A stretch of DNA of 27,127 nucleotides. Source: Perkinsus marinus ATCC 50983 (Eukaryota; Perkinsozoa; Perkinsida; Perkinsidae). The notes under the pieces were generated by a model. That model worked only from the letters and a program-made list of their open reading frames with translations, made no database searches and was not told where the DNA came from. The stretch covers positions 8,802-35,928 of the forward strand of contig NW_003206024.1 in NCBI RefSeq assembly GCF_000006405.1, in the 5' to 3' direction. The position numbers and the translations under genes are program-made. This document shows positions 1-10,890 of this stretch, piece by piece (position 1 is the stretch's first letter; each line of letters opens with the position of its first letter).

Positions 1-1
1 T

Positions 2-142
2 CGCCTTGTTATGCGAGGTCTCGATGTCAAGGCGTTCAGCCTCTTGCCTCGCGATGATCAAGCCCATGATGGGATAATTAACTACACTAATGCAGCATCA
101 ATCCATTTCACGCTGATGCAAATACAACATCATATCGGTTAA
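2..142 (+). CDS. 3' end of an unidentified protein gene (5' cut by window edge)
   Basis: An open frame runs from base 2 without a stop for 46 codons and ends at TAA 140-142. The translation has mixed composition with charged and hydrophobic residues (for example LVMRGLDVKAFSLLPRDDQ), so it reads like the last exon of a gene that starts to the left. I recognise no domain. Because the exon is short and its upstream part is missing, it could also be a chance open frame. Confidence 0.35.
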   Translation, partial: RLVMRGLDVKAFSLLPRDDQAHDGIINYTNAASIHFTLMQIQHHIG

Positions 143-679
143 ACACGAAACGCATACGAAAGGAGCGAACTTAACAGCTTCATATAAGTTCGTATCCGTA
201 TGCCTCAGTACATAAACCTGCTCTCCGAACTTGTGGCCGGACCCACCACATGATTGCCAACGTTTACGTGTCTATTCCTCTTATCTTCCAGAGCTGTCTA
301 TGGCATTGACTTCATTATGACATACCACTTAGAGGCAGATTGCATGGAGCTATCATCATTGAGTTGATATTAGGATGAATAGTTGTTCATGAATGTTCAT
401 GCGGAGAGGGTGGCACATATTTCTATCTGTAGCAGCTACAGTGTAGCTTCAGACATTTCGGTCTATGATTAAGTGAATAACCCTTTACTCAGGTCTACCC
501 GCTCAATTGACAGTGAAAGACGCGACTAAGGATTACATAGTAAATGGTATGAAAGGATAGCTATATCTGGAAATTCCAGGCTAGAATGGTATAGCATAGC
601 ATACAACAACAAGAAGAAGCATCTCTACCAGGAGTACGTACACAACAATGTATTACTTATACAAGGAAATACATTCTAT
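143..679. other. Intergenic stretch with no recognisable gene
   Basis: Both strands carry frequent stops and I see no splice-compatible exon chain, RNA gene or repeat. It separates the tail of the left-edge + gene from the 3' end of the - strand coiled-coil gene, so it should hold the two 3' ends. Confidence 0.5.
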
Positions 680-3600
680 TTAGAGTAGGCACATCCAAGA
701 ACTAGAACTAGTAAAACTAGTAAAACTCCGGCTTCCAAATTCCTGCTGCTGCTGTTCAAATTGTCGGTGCTTAATCAATGCCCTTATTGCTGCTGCGGCT
801 GCTTTGATGCGTTCATACTTCCATCTCCGCTACTCCTTTGTCCACGTGCCTCTCGACGTAGTTCAGAGGGTTTCCCACTGACAGTAGCAGCGAGGAGCTC
901 GTCTCGATTCCTCGCTTGACACTGAACACGGTGGAGCAGCTCCAACCATCTTTCGCCCAGATGCTGGCCATTTTGTGGAAACCTGAATAACGATGTGATA
1001 CGGATGCCCTTAAACTGTTCATACTGTTACCTCAGCTGTAGCGATCTAGGTGCCGAGGCAAACATCCCTGACTGCTTCTGAGGCTTAATTGAGAGGATCT
1101 CGGCATCCCCTTCTGGAGCAAGCGTTACTGTCGACTGCGTCAACAAAGCCGATATTGATCTAAGATGAGCACGTAGGTATTGGACAGATATAGTGGAGTT
1201 AATCCCACTTCCCCTCATCATCATGATCATGGTCAAGCTCATCTTGCAGATAGATGTACGCATCAGCTGTAACAGTAACTCTCTGTGTTGTCCACTTGGG
1301 CCCACTACCGAACCATCCTGCACCTTTCTTTGTACCTTCACAAACCCATCACCATAGAATCACATCGAGACCTGTCGATTCAAAGTTACTCGGTAGAGCC
1401 GGGACTGTGGCCGAGTGAATAACGAGGCCCGTGAGAGGGGACGCATCGTTGTTTCCCGCCTTTCGGGATTCCTCTCGTAAATCGTGGAAGAATGGTCGTC
1501 GAGCCAACAATGATTCGACATGATCATTATCTTCAACTCCATCTCGACTAGCAGACCCAGCTTTACGCAGTCCACTAGCTGCTGCTGAATTGGCACCAGC
1601 TAGTCGGCGAAGGAACGAGCTCTGACGAGTACCTTTGTCGTTAGACTCTCGGCCGGGGCTCCTGAGCGGTGGGGATGGCCCAAGCATCCTCATCAAGCAA
1701 ACCATCTCTGGGCTGGTGGCGATGATGGATTTATTCAAACTAGGATCATCTCTACGCGGGGATGCCGAGTTAGAGTTCTTCCTGACAGATGATATCCGCA
1801 GTGCCGCTACGGCATCGATCTGGCCTGAGCCGAGACAGATCATGCGACCCCGACAGGATGGAAGGTATCTTCTTACCTGTGGCGGATAGTGCGGCTTCAG
1901 TAAGTTCTTCAGTGAGGACCCGTTGTTGATCCTGTGCAGCAGAGCTGACGTGTAGCCAGAGTTGATACTGTTTCGTAAGCCAATGGCGTAGTACAGATGT
2001 GGTATTCTGAAAAGACAGGCTTACCGTCTTATACACCGAGTAGTTGATCGAGTAGTACCTGTTCCCGCCAAGACTCAGCTCTGTCTGCTGCAGCTACTGC
2101 TGACACTAGACGAGCCTCTACCATATCCCGCTTCTGTGCTGCTTGAGCAACAGCCTTCCGATAGGTCAATTCAGTAGACCATCGGTCGGCTGTTCCAACA
2201 GCATGGGTGAATCGAGACATGAACATTCTCTCATGTTCTTTCCATGCTCTCGCGGCAACTTCCTCTGATGACGCGCATTCTGTAATAGCACCATCGAGGT
2301 CCTTCAGGATCTCTTCCTGAAATCAGAGCTACACCTAATTCCAAAGTGTTTCCTCATGAGCACAACGGATATGATGGTTTTTGCATTAGAAGCCATCATA
2401 TCGCCATGATCCCCTTCCCAACTGCCAGTGTACTACCATCCTCCCTTTATAATCGACCTCTACTTCTTTGAGGCCCTTATCAATGAGAGTGGTCTGTGTA
2501 GCCTCATTGAAGTCGTGCAATAGTTTGCCGCTCCGTCTAGAGTACTCATTCCAGTTATTTGGGTCTTCCGGCAATGCCTAAGTGAATGCGAAGATCCAGT
2601 GGAGATGTGTATTGACGTTGATCACCTCTAAAGCCTGGGCATATGCAAGATCAGCTTGGATCCGCGCAACGAGGAAAACACAAGCGTCCTGTGTTTCTTT
2701 CAAGCCATGATCCATGACCTTCCTCAGTTGTACACCTACACCAGCATGGCAAGGACAACCTAGGCAGATCTAGTATTACAGAGCTCGGCAACCCTTTCAG
2801 CCCACGATGCCGCCGAAGCCTGCCTATTAGTTTCCCACTCCCGCAGCGAGGCCAATCCCTATTAGCAGTGCTTTTGTAGGATATGCGACATCCCCCCTAC
2901 CTCTAGTCTCAGAGACTCCAACTCTCTAATTTGTTCAGGCATCGGTGATAAGGAGGCCGAAGCTTCTGATACAAGCTGTGATTCCTTACTAATAGAGGGC
3001 TCCTTATCGGTAATAGTCGACGAACTCATGATAAACTACGGTTGAATTGCCTATCTGACAGACTGAACACAACGGTAGTGGTATCGCGAAACAAGGCATG
3101 AACAAAACTGGGATATTAATTAACCTTGTGCTGCTGCTGTTGCTGTTGCTGAGCGGCGAGCTCTGAGACATCCAATTCTTGACTGGCCAATAGTGAACGT
3201 GCTTCACTCTCGAGTTCTCGTAATTCACATATGAGTTTGGCTATCGTGCTGCCTCCACTTGGCTCCTCGAGATCGGTCGTACCGCTAGGATGCCCGCTAT
3301 CAATCTCGTTGTTCACTCCCATCTGTGAGTCCCCCGATGTCTGGTCAAACCGTGAGGGTATATTAGACTTTTGCTCATCTACAGATCTCAACACGCCATC
3401 TGAGGCTTGCCTCTCACCACCGGACTTGTCTACAGCAAGCTTTGCCACTAAACCCTCAGCCGCTGTAGCACGTCGTTCAGAAGATTCTAGCATAGCTCGA
3501 GACTCTACTATCGCTGCATGCATTTGAGCTACCATCTTAGTGAGCCTAATCCAGCACAGATCCCCACCTATCGTGATGTGATCCTCACCTATCGTTTTCC

Positions 3601-4289
3601 TTAGCCAAAGCTTTCGCTTCCCTTTGAGACACCTTAAGCCTCCTCTTAGCTTCATCAAACTCCTCTGCCAGATCTATAAGCTTCGTCTCCACTTTCACAA
3701 CATGGTCTCTAGTCCTCTCCTGGTAATACCTTACAATCGATCATATATGACAACAACAACGCGTGACCTCCTCATCCTACTACTACATAATCTCATCACT
3801 CGCCCGACTGTGCGCCGCTTCAACTGCAGATAGTCGTTGCCACAAGCGTTCCAAGGCCACACTAGTCGAGTGAAGTACTTCTTTGATACATGCGTTACTG
3901 TGTGTGTGGATGAGCCCTGCGATGGTAGACCGTGCAACTCCACATTGCTGTTGATATCGTGCCTATATACGAAGAGTGTGGACAAACGAAGCAGAGTGAC
4001 ATAAGAGACGGCCGATACATTGGTTCGCTTCACTATCTCCAGACACTCGTCCTGGATCGCTTGCTTCTCAACGCTCAATTTCACTGCCTCATGTCGCCAT
4101 GACAAATCGGCTGGGGATCTGTTATCACCTGAATGATCCCATCATCGAATACAAGTCAACACGAACATTCCGACATGCCGTTGCATCTTGCAGTTGTATA
4201 ACCCGCTGTAAGCTTGTAAGCTGTGCCAACAACGCCTCCTTGCTTGTCCATGATCCTTCTAAACGTGATGGGCTCCTAGGAGCTTCCAT
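680..4289 (-). CDS. Coiled-coil protein with an F-BAR/FCH-like segment (multi-exon)
   Basis: The chosen start is the ATG at 4289 (MEAPRSPSRLEGSW...), the first Met of an exon of helical, charged sequence. Further exons follow on the minus strand with short GT-AG introns. They are rich in heptad-like E/K/L/A patterns, as in the exon near 3600-3700 (KLIDLAEEFDEAKRRLKVSQ), and include a poly-Gln run at 3127-3162. From about 2840 to 2030 the sequence resembles an FCH/F-BAR domain: a GLKETQDACVFLVARIQADL stretch followed by YAQALE matches the family pattern of a helix with a 'fl.eR..iE..YA..L' signature, and further long helices follow it. The last exon, after an intron at about 751-799, ends in a Gln run and a Ser/Thr-rich tail with stop TAA at 680-682. 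F-BAR proteins bend membranes and link them to actin; that role is inferred. The domain normally sits at the N terminus, whereas here it follows a long coiled coil. Exon borders are only partly fixed, and a split into two genes is possible. Confidence 0.6.
3127..3162 (-). repeat. CAG/CAA tract coding poly-glutamine
   Basis: On the minus strand a run of mixed CAA and CAG codons encodes eight consecutive Gln followed by His-Lys at the end of an exon of the coiled-coil gene. The interruption of CAG by CAA makes it less prone to slippage than a pure repeat. Confidence 0.8.
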
Positions 4290-5083
4290 TAGGAGTATCG
4301 ATGGAAAAGCTTCAATCAAATATCAATGCTGATCTAACTTGAAGAATTCGTTCGGACTCCAAAGTTGGGAGGGTCCAAGTTCAACCCCAAGGGAGGACAC
4401 TTCTTCGTCAGCGGCGGAGCGTCAACAGAGGTCATTCTTCATACGCGTCCACATAGGTTCCTCTATGAAGCATTAATATAAGGTTACACGATGGAGTGCC
4501 ACGGCGGCAGCGAGACATGCACGCAAGCACATCCATATCTAACGATGACACCAGGGAAGTGCTGCTGACGGTGCTGAGTGAGAACGAGAGATTAATAGAA
4601 CCGTAGCCTAGTCTGCTAGTGATGCCAAGAGAGTAGTATCGGGCAGCCGACCGGTTATACCGTGCAATATGCTACTCTCAACCAGTAAGCGCCTATTCGT
4701 CCCCCAGAGTTCCGGACTTCTAAGCTTTTTCAACCAGTTGTAGGTATGGCAGTGAAGGGAATAGTACCATCTTATCTCTGTTGATGGTGAGTATGGGAGG
4801 GCCAATCGTGCAAGATAGGTGCTATCGGAATGCTGCATTATGATGGAAGGGTGATATACGTAGCTGTATCTTCAACTCATGTACCGTGGAGCTATATTTT
4901 CCGATCCGGAACTAAGTGTCGCGTTGTGGAGTAGCAGGCAAGAAGTGTTGATCATGGTTTCTAAGATAACGATGCTTTTTAAGTGTGCATGTATCTCGGT
5001 GGCAAGTGGGGTACCCTAGCGTAGGGACTTATCCCTCATATCTGTTAACTCCCCGGGAGAAGTACCTATTCAGATTGTATTAC
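4290..5083. promoter_or_regulatory. Intergenic region between divergent genes
   Basis: This stretch lies between the start of the minus-strand coiled-coil gene and the start of the plus-strand leader-bearing gene, so it should contain both promoters and 5' UTRs. A minus-strand open frame of 76 codons at 4608-4838 has no recognisable character and I treat it as chance. The minus-strand segment at about 4330-4420 is open and could be a further 5' exon of the coiled-coil gene. I see no clear core-promoter motif. Confidence 0.45.
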
Positions 5084-6828
5084 ATGTTCCGCCGTGTAGT
5101 ATGGCAAACCTGCCGGGCGCAATCAGGGCAACTTAGCCATCATGCAGTGCCCGCTGGTTATGCAGGAGGCGTTGCATCCAGTGCCACTACGCATTTGGCC
5201 TCCCATGAACTCCGAGGCTCGGAAGCTGTATCCAACTACCATGACGATGACACTATGAAACAGCTGTGGAAGGATGCAAAGTTGAATCCTAGATCGGAGG
5301 ATTCCTGGTTGAAACTCATGGAGGCCCTGATAGTTAGGGACGAGGTAATAGTATCGGAACTGCAGGTTCCGACGGAACTGCAGTTAGTCGACTGTATCTG
5401 GTCGTTGTTATTGAGGAGTCACTCGTGTTTCAGAAAATGAACAAGTTGCCGTTGGAGATATTACCAACACTAGCGCAGCCTCTAGCAATGGAACGGCTCC
5501 TCGTATCTCTTGGTAGAGTTTTGGTACCGCAAGAGGGAGCTGAGCTACTTCGGAGAATGCCTCACCTCATTAATCAACAACAGTGGTCTGGCGATTTTGA
5601 GGTCGGTATGGTCTGTAGGGGTCTCTCTAGATTATTCCAAAACCAAGTTGGCTATCAAATGGACTCGACTGTGCTTGATAGTATGCATCATGATATATGT
5701 CGAGCCCTCTTCACTGACGACGTGCGCCTGATACTTAAGAAGCCTAATGTTGCTCTCGAGGCTGTCAACTTTCTCTTGGTGCGGCTGAACAGTCTGGAGG
5801 AAGATGACGTAGAGAAGATGGTGCTACCGTTATTGGCCATAGTGCACAAGACATGTAGAGAGGGTGGATTCAGCGCCAAGATGCAGACCTCGTTATTACC
5901 AGTCGTGGCGGTGCGTGCTAGTATTAAGTGTGGTTCAACACTCCAATTGGTTAATGAGATCTCGGAGATGGCCTTGGAGGCTGTCGACGCTTTTGGGAAG
6001 AAAAGGCGGATAATTGGAAGCACTTCCAAGGTCACCGAACGAGTTGCAGCGGTTGAGGCCATCCTCTGTGTTATACATTTGAATCCTTCCCAACTAAACT
6101 GCAACATGGTGATGAAGTTACAGGAGACAGCATTGACCGGTATGGATCTGGCTTCATGGGCAAGTGCTGTGTATAATACTCTGGATAGTGGAGCTCTCGA
6201 TCGAGGTCAATCTCTACTCAAATACGTAACGCTCTCTACAATACATCCGCGGTTCCCAACACGATTACCACACGATCCTGATGAAGCTGAGGAATGCCTA
6301 CTCTTACTCCTGAAAAGTGCGAAGAAGTCAAGATTTTCACCACTACCTTTTCTGCGGTGGGCGTTGAAGAATTCGGGGGGTAGCCGTGCTGCTAAGGAGG
6401 AGATTCTTCGGATGTTGCCTGAGTGGGCTAGTGAGAGAGCATCTCTGAATAATGAGCTGCATCCAGGAGCAAATACCTTGGGAGGGGAGGACGCAGGTCT
6501 TGCTGTCGATTACCTTACCATTAGGGGTTGTCCAGCTGGCCTCGAGGGAATATATAAACGAATGGGTACTCACAATGGTAAGAACTACTATATCAGGACT
6601 GAGCCTCGTAAGGAGGGGCCCATGTCTTTGTATTTCACAGGGAAAGTCTGGCAGCTGGGCGCCAGTATGCATATCCCAGGTGTACGATCTGCATATCATT
6701 GCATGTCTAATGGTGATGGTCCACCTATTGGGATCGAAGGATGGATAGCATATAATGCTTCAACTGGAGGCTGGCATCCCATGCACGGTTTTGTGGCTCT
6801 CCCTGGTGTAGACAGGTACTCAGGCTAG
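5084..6828 (+). CDS. Putative mitochondrial helical protein with alveolate-type C-terminal domain
   Basis: Proposed as two exons, 5084-5344 and 5434-6828, joined at phase 0 by an 89-base GT-AG intron, giving 551 residues. An upstream in-frame ATG at 4985 exists. I chose 5084 because the sequence from there (MFRRVVWQTCRAQSGQLSHH) looks like a mitochondrial leader: Arg-rich and without acidic residues. Residues of about 60-430 are mostly amphipathic helices and could be a degenerate helical-repeat fold of the kind found in organelle RNA-binding proteins; this is inference. The last ~95 residues form a distinct module (YKRMGTHNGKNYYI, then LYFTGKVWQLGA, then GGWHP). I recall it as a recurrent module in dinoflagellate and Perkinsus proteins, function unknown. 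The stop at 6826-6828 lies just after a GT that could be another donor, so the true C terminus may differ. The function is not recognised. Confidence 0.7.
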
Positions 6829-7523
6829 ATCCTTGCATGGAAACAAGACACGGTACCACTTGATCTTGCTACGCTACCATTGTTACATGCACTGTCTGGC
6901 CCATGGGTGGTGCCACTAATGTTTTTGGTGACACGTTTGCGTTTCTAGAGCCAATCGATTGTTCAAGTTTGATACTAGTACGATGCGAACGAATCACGTC
7001 AGATCAGGAGAGTGTTGGGCCACATTTTGCACTCATGTGCACATATCAAGTAAATCTCCCACATGTATGAAATATTTATTAGCTATGACTGAGTATTATT
7101 CATTCATCGAGCTAACAGCATGATCATGCCCGTTAACAGTCGTTTGTGACATTCTTCGTGGAAAAGTTAGGTCATATCTGACAAAGGTTTACCATCCGGA
7201 TATATTTGTGTACTCATCTCGATGATGCCGTGTGCCGTTGCAAGTTTTGATGACCAATTTGGTGTATATCCAGCATGTCCATTCAACAATTTCGAATTTC
7301 CTTTCTGCCTGGCGTACGGACACATCTGCAATCTGGCCGACCAACCCCCATTTCTCCAGTTCTACTGCAACACAAACGCCTTGTATTGAGACCTTGCTCG
7401 AGGTGGCACACGCATACATGCATGCTCAGGAATACGATCATAATGATTCGTCAGTGAATCGTCGAACAAGGCTACTGCGTGGTGCCCATTTCTGAGACAA
7501 GAAGTACATGGACTCGGGTATGT
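6829..7523. other. Intergenic stretch between convergent genes
   Basis: It lies between the stop of the plus-strand leader-bearing gene and the stop of the minus-strand EF-hand/WD40 gene. Open frames near 7189-7495 occur on both strands but show no domain or splice logic, so I read them as chance. It presumably holds two 3' UTRs. Confidence 0.5.
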
Positions 7524-9942
7524 TTACCATTTTCCCACCTCGAATTTGTCAGCCTTAGGGAGATCGATATTGTGGATGTAGATGCTTTGATCGGTACCAG
7601 CAGAGACAACTTGGAAGTTAGATGGACTATCTCGCTCTCGCCACGAGATGGACGACACCGCCCCACGAGTCCCCGCGAGGCTCAGGCTGGTTGGAGTTCA
7701 AATCAGCAACAACCAACTATTAGGAGCTTACTGCGCTTGTACACATCCAAGAGCATTCCTCTCCGCTTCGCAATCCTTCATGTAGTTCAGTTTAGTCTGG
7801 CACACTCCTAACCTCGAGGATATTTGCTTCTTGGTTGCCTAGTAAAGACAAAGAGAGACTCGACAAACTAATAAGAAACAACTCAGTTGGCTCATACTTG
7901 GGCTTTTTTCTTCAACATCTCAACAGGGCTTTGCAGATCCTCCTTGATAGCGTCCAGTTCTTTATTGATGCGGTTGTGTTCCCTCTCCAAATGGCGCTGT
8001 CAATAACAAAATATGAGCGTGATACCTTCAATCGTGGGAATACTATCTGATCTTGGATTATCTCCATTTCATCTATAATCCACAACCGGATGCATCCGTC
8101 CTCCGCACCGGAAAGGAAGTATCTCGAATATGGTCAAGTATATGAAGGAACTGTGCATGATTCTCACTTTGCATCATGCTTATCAGAGAGTACAATCGTC
8201 CTTATTGCCGAAGTGTGTCCAAGATAACGTTGAACAGGTCCCTTCTAAAACCATATCATTCAACTCAAAGAATAATGGCATGGCACTGCTCACTTTGATC
8301 TGCCGCAGATCCCACCTCTTACAACAAAAGTCACCTCCGCAAGTGATGATCTCATACTCCCCACGAAAAGCGACATCATACCTGCACACGAGCTCCCAAC
8401 GTAAGAGGGAAATGCTTCTCTAGGTGCTGACACTATATCAGTGGCTGCGGCCTCTTCTATAATAGAAAGAGGTCTGGTCGTTGGTGCAGCCTGTAAGAAT
8501 AAGCTAAGTCCAGAGAGTGCGGAACCGATGTGTGGCTCACCGAAATATCGGTTAGGGCAACATCACCATCGTTGCCACAGGACACCACACGTCTGGCATC
8601 CTCACTAAAGTCAATAGCTTGAATGATGCGGGGACTCCGACGTAGCTGAAAGGCACCGGAAGATCGGGTGAACGGTATCGAAGGGCTTACCTCAGACAAT
8701 AACTTGCAAGTCCTTACGTCGTGCAAAAGGACTCTACCAGACTTGCTTCCCGATGCGATATACCTAAAGTGGACAACACGAGAATTGAAGACCTTCTTGA
8801 GAAGAGGCATCACATTTCGCCTGGGGAAATCGCGGTGGCGAATACAGGAGAATCCTGCCCCTTCATCTGAGCCTTCTCCGTGTTTTTATTATCGATATCC
8901 AACACAGACAAGTATCTTATGAAGGGAGATATAATCAAATTAGCGGGATGCGAATACATCTGTTCTTCCTTGTCGATAGCCTTACCGAAGCCCATCACGG
9001 CCCATGTTCCTGCAATACAGGAAGTGGAAGAACCAATGAGGGATAGCAGTGTTACCCTTGGGAGATGCGGTCATGGAGTAGATCGGTGAAGGATAGTCAA
9101 ACGAAGCGAGAGGCTCGAGAGGACCGGAGACATCCCAGATCTAAGAATCGTTAACAGTCAGCAGACTGCAACTCGCCTCGCATGGTACCTTACCTTTACC
9201 GTACGGTCGAGAGAGGCGCTGATGAATCGGTTGCGATCCAACCATTTAACAGACTCGACACTCTCCTGGTGCTTGGATATCTTATGCTCACCTGACATGT
9301 ATATGGAGAACTCTACCTTACATGCTTGAAGACTGTTGCTCTTCACTAGACGAGACGAAAAGGTTACGTGAGATAGTTTGAGGAATACGGAATCTTCGAC
9401 CAAAAGTCGGATCCTCGGATGCCATGGTCTTGTAATCGTAATATTTTTGGTTCTGCTTTCCCAACAAATCACCTACTCCAACAGCACTCGATAACATACT
9501 ATTTACCATAGTAATTACGGAATTCGTCGGGATTAGTGACCGTCGAGAAGAATTTGACGAACTCGTGAGGCTCAATAGTGCCTGATAAAACATCCAACCA
9601 CAAATGTCCAGCCACACCCACTTCTCACCGTTGCGATCAGTATCTATGCTTCTCAAGGCCTTTCTAACGAACGCATACGTACCTGTGTGATATGTACAAC
9701 ATCATAAACCAACGATGAGGTCATTGCCTCAAGTAATGCTTACACTTTATGCCAAGCATGCGCATAGCCTCTCCGAGCTCATCAAGATCGATACTCCCAG
9801 AATGATCAGTATCTATTTCTTTGAAGATATGCAGTAACTTCTCTTCATCCACTTCTTGTCCAGTAGGTGTACCAAACTTAGGAGGGAATAGTTTACTGGC
9901 TGAGGACCTCCGACCACCAGGACCTTCAAATGCGTTAGCCAT
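7524..9942 (-). CDS. EF-hand / WD40-repeat / coiled-coil fusion protein, 563 residues
   Basis: Sixteen exons can be joined with consistent phase: 9942-9744, 9682-9629, 9581-9507, 9472-9368, 9312-9194, 9140-9056, 9009-8814, 8763-8691, 8645-8541, 8490-8434, 8392-8294, 8244-8168, 8122-8044, 7996-7898, 7838-7732, 7686-7524. They total 1692 bases including stop. The start MANAFEGPGGRR is the Met closest to the first EF-hand; an upstream in-frame ATG at 10029 would add a hydrophobic extension. There are two EF-hands, with loops DTDHSGSIDLDE and DTDRNGTIEPHE; both carry the Ca-ligand spacing. WD40 blades follow, seen as VKWLDRNRFISASLDRTVKI, VVSCGNDGDVALTD, ITCGGDFCCKRWDL and FLSGAEDGCIRLW. A charged coiled coil (EREHNRINKELDAIKEDLQ) then precedes a last blade (VVSAGTDQSIYIHNI). 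The protein is likely a Ca-responsive scaffold. EF-hand plus WD40 architecture recalls the EFCAB8/WDR49 group, which would fit its ciliary neighbour IFT172, but no ortholog is assigned. Confidence 0.88.
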
Positions 9943-10083
9943 AGTCAAGAGGATCACTACGGATAGAGTTGGTCTCAACCTCAACGGGAGTGTCGAGACA
10001 AAAGTGTAGTATCCTGTGTTGTTGTGCAAATCATTGCCTGTGAGCGATCACGGCGGCGAATCTGGTGGTAACCCGCGCTCGCT
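9943..10083. promoter_or_regulatory. Possible divergent promoter region
   Basis: The start of the EF-hand/WD40 gene faces a plus-strand ATG at 10084 across 141 bases. If the plus-strand gene is real this is a shared promoter; otherwise it is the 5' flank of the EF-hand gene. An in-frame upstream ATG of the EF-hand frame lies at 10029. Confidence 0.3.
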
Positions 10084-10890
10084 ATGATTTTCGGAGATTT
10101 AACCTCTGTACTTTTTTTCGTTCCAGCATATTACAACACGGGGATGCTTCCGAAGGCAGCGGAGCGGGGCGTTAAGGTGGACCGATATTTGGTAGGAAGG
10201 GTCGAGTCGAGACCGACAAGCAGTTACACGTTTGCATCACTTGGAGGAAGCTCATGCCAGCTGTGAACGATAACGTGATGATGAGCAATTTCCTTATGCA
10301 CGAGCTAAGAGATATTATAGTACGGCAGAGGAATGCTAGAGTAGTGAAGATCCCGCTCGACGCAACCGAATACTACGGCAATACACACACGACTATACAC
10401 AACACGTACTGAGGTCCTCTCCGAAAACCGTATCGATTGCAAATGTCTGGTTCCGCGAGATACGGCTATGGGGCCAAGACTGGCTTGTCACTTGAAACTG
10501 AAAGAACCCATACTGGTGAATAGAGGCCTCAACTCGACGTGCTCGCACCTATTGCGCATCACGAATGGAATGAACTGAACGCATGGGATGCTATCATGGG
10601 AACAGTATGATCCATAGTGGGAATCCCTCCACCATCAAGTAGGCCGTATCACCTCAAAGATTCTCCAGTATATCAACGCATATGATCAGGATCGAGCCGC
10701 GTACGCGATTGCCCTCGGACGAGCAATGGCGACGATATCGGTGCCGAGAACGACCACACAGCTCAAAATTCTCGGGGAACTTATGGACATCGATTCTTCC
10801 CCGAGAGTTGCGTTTTTCCCTCTGGGCTTGTACATGCTCTTCACGCTCCCCTGCCAGTGTGATGAGTCTCCCCACCAACGGGTGGCTGAG
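10084..10890 (+). CDS. Tentative plus-strand gene, possibly ClpP/ClpR-like, exons unresolved
   Basis: Several plus-strand segments look like exons. One is an ATG at 10084 with a hydrophobic start. Another, near 10230-10340, reads LMPAVNDNVMMSNFLMHEL. A third is open frame at about 10420-10518. A fourth, at 10671-10890, reads YINAYDQDRAAYAIALGRAM and later VAFFPLGLYMLFTLPC. The run of YIN, AYAIA and a hydrophobic stretch before LP resembles the order of the ClpP/ClpR protease fold, but the catalytic Ser and His motifs are not convincing and I could not close one reading frame across the exons. The antisense strand has its own 126-codon open frame (10654-11031), so strand assignment is uncertain. 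Treat this as a candidate locus only. Confidence 0.25.

Noticed and set aside
2386-2574. Possible separate gene ending with the stop near 2386
   Set aside because: A phase-0 donor within this frame can join to the next exon at about 2315, and the helical character continues on both sides, so a single gene is simpler. I keep the split as a stated alternative.
4608-4838. 76-codon minus-strand open frame in the divergent intergenic region
   Set aside because: No domain, no splice partners, and open frames of this size are expected by chance in the window.
7189-7495. Open frames on both strands after the EF-hand/WD40 stop
   Set aside because: The WD40 gene ends cleanly at 7524 and these frames show no domain or splice connection.
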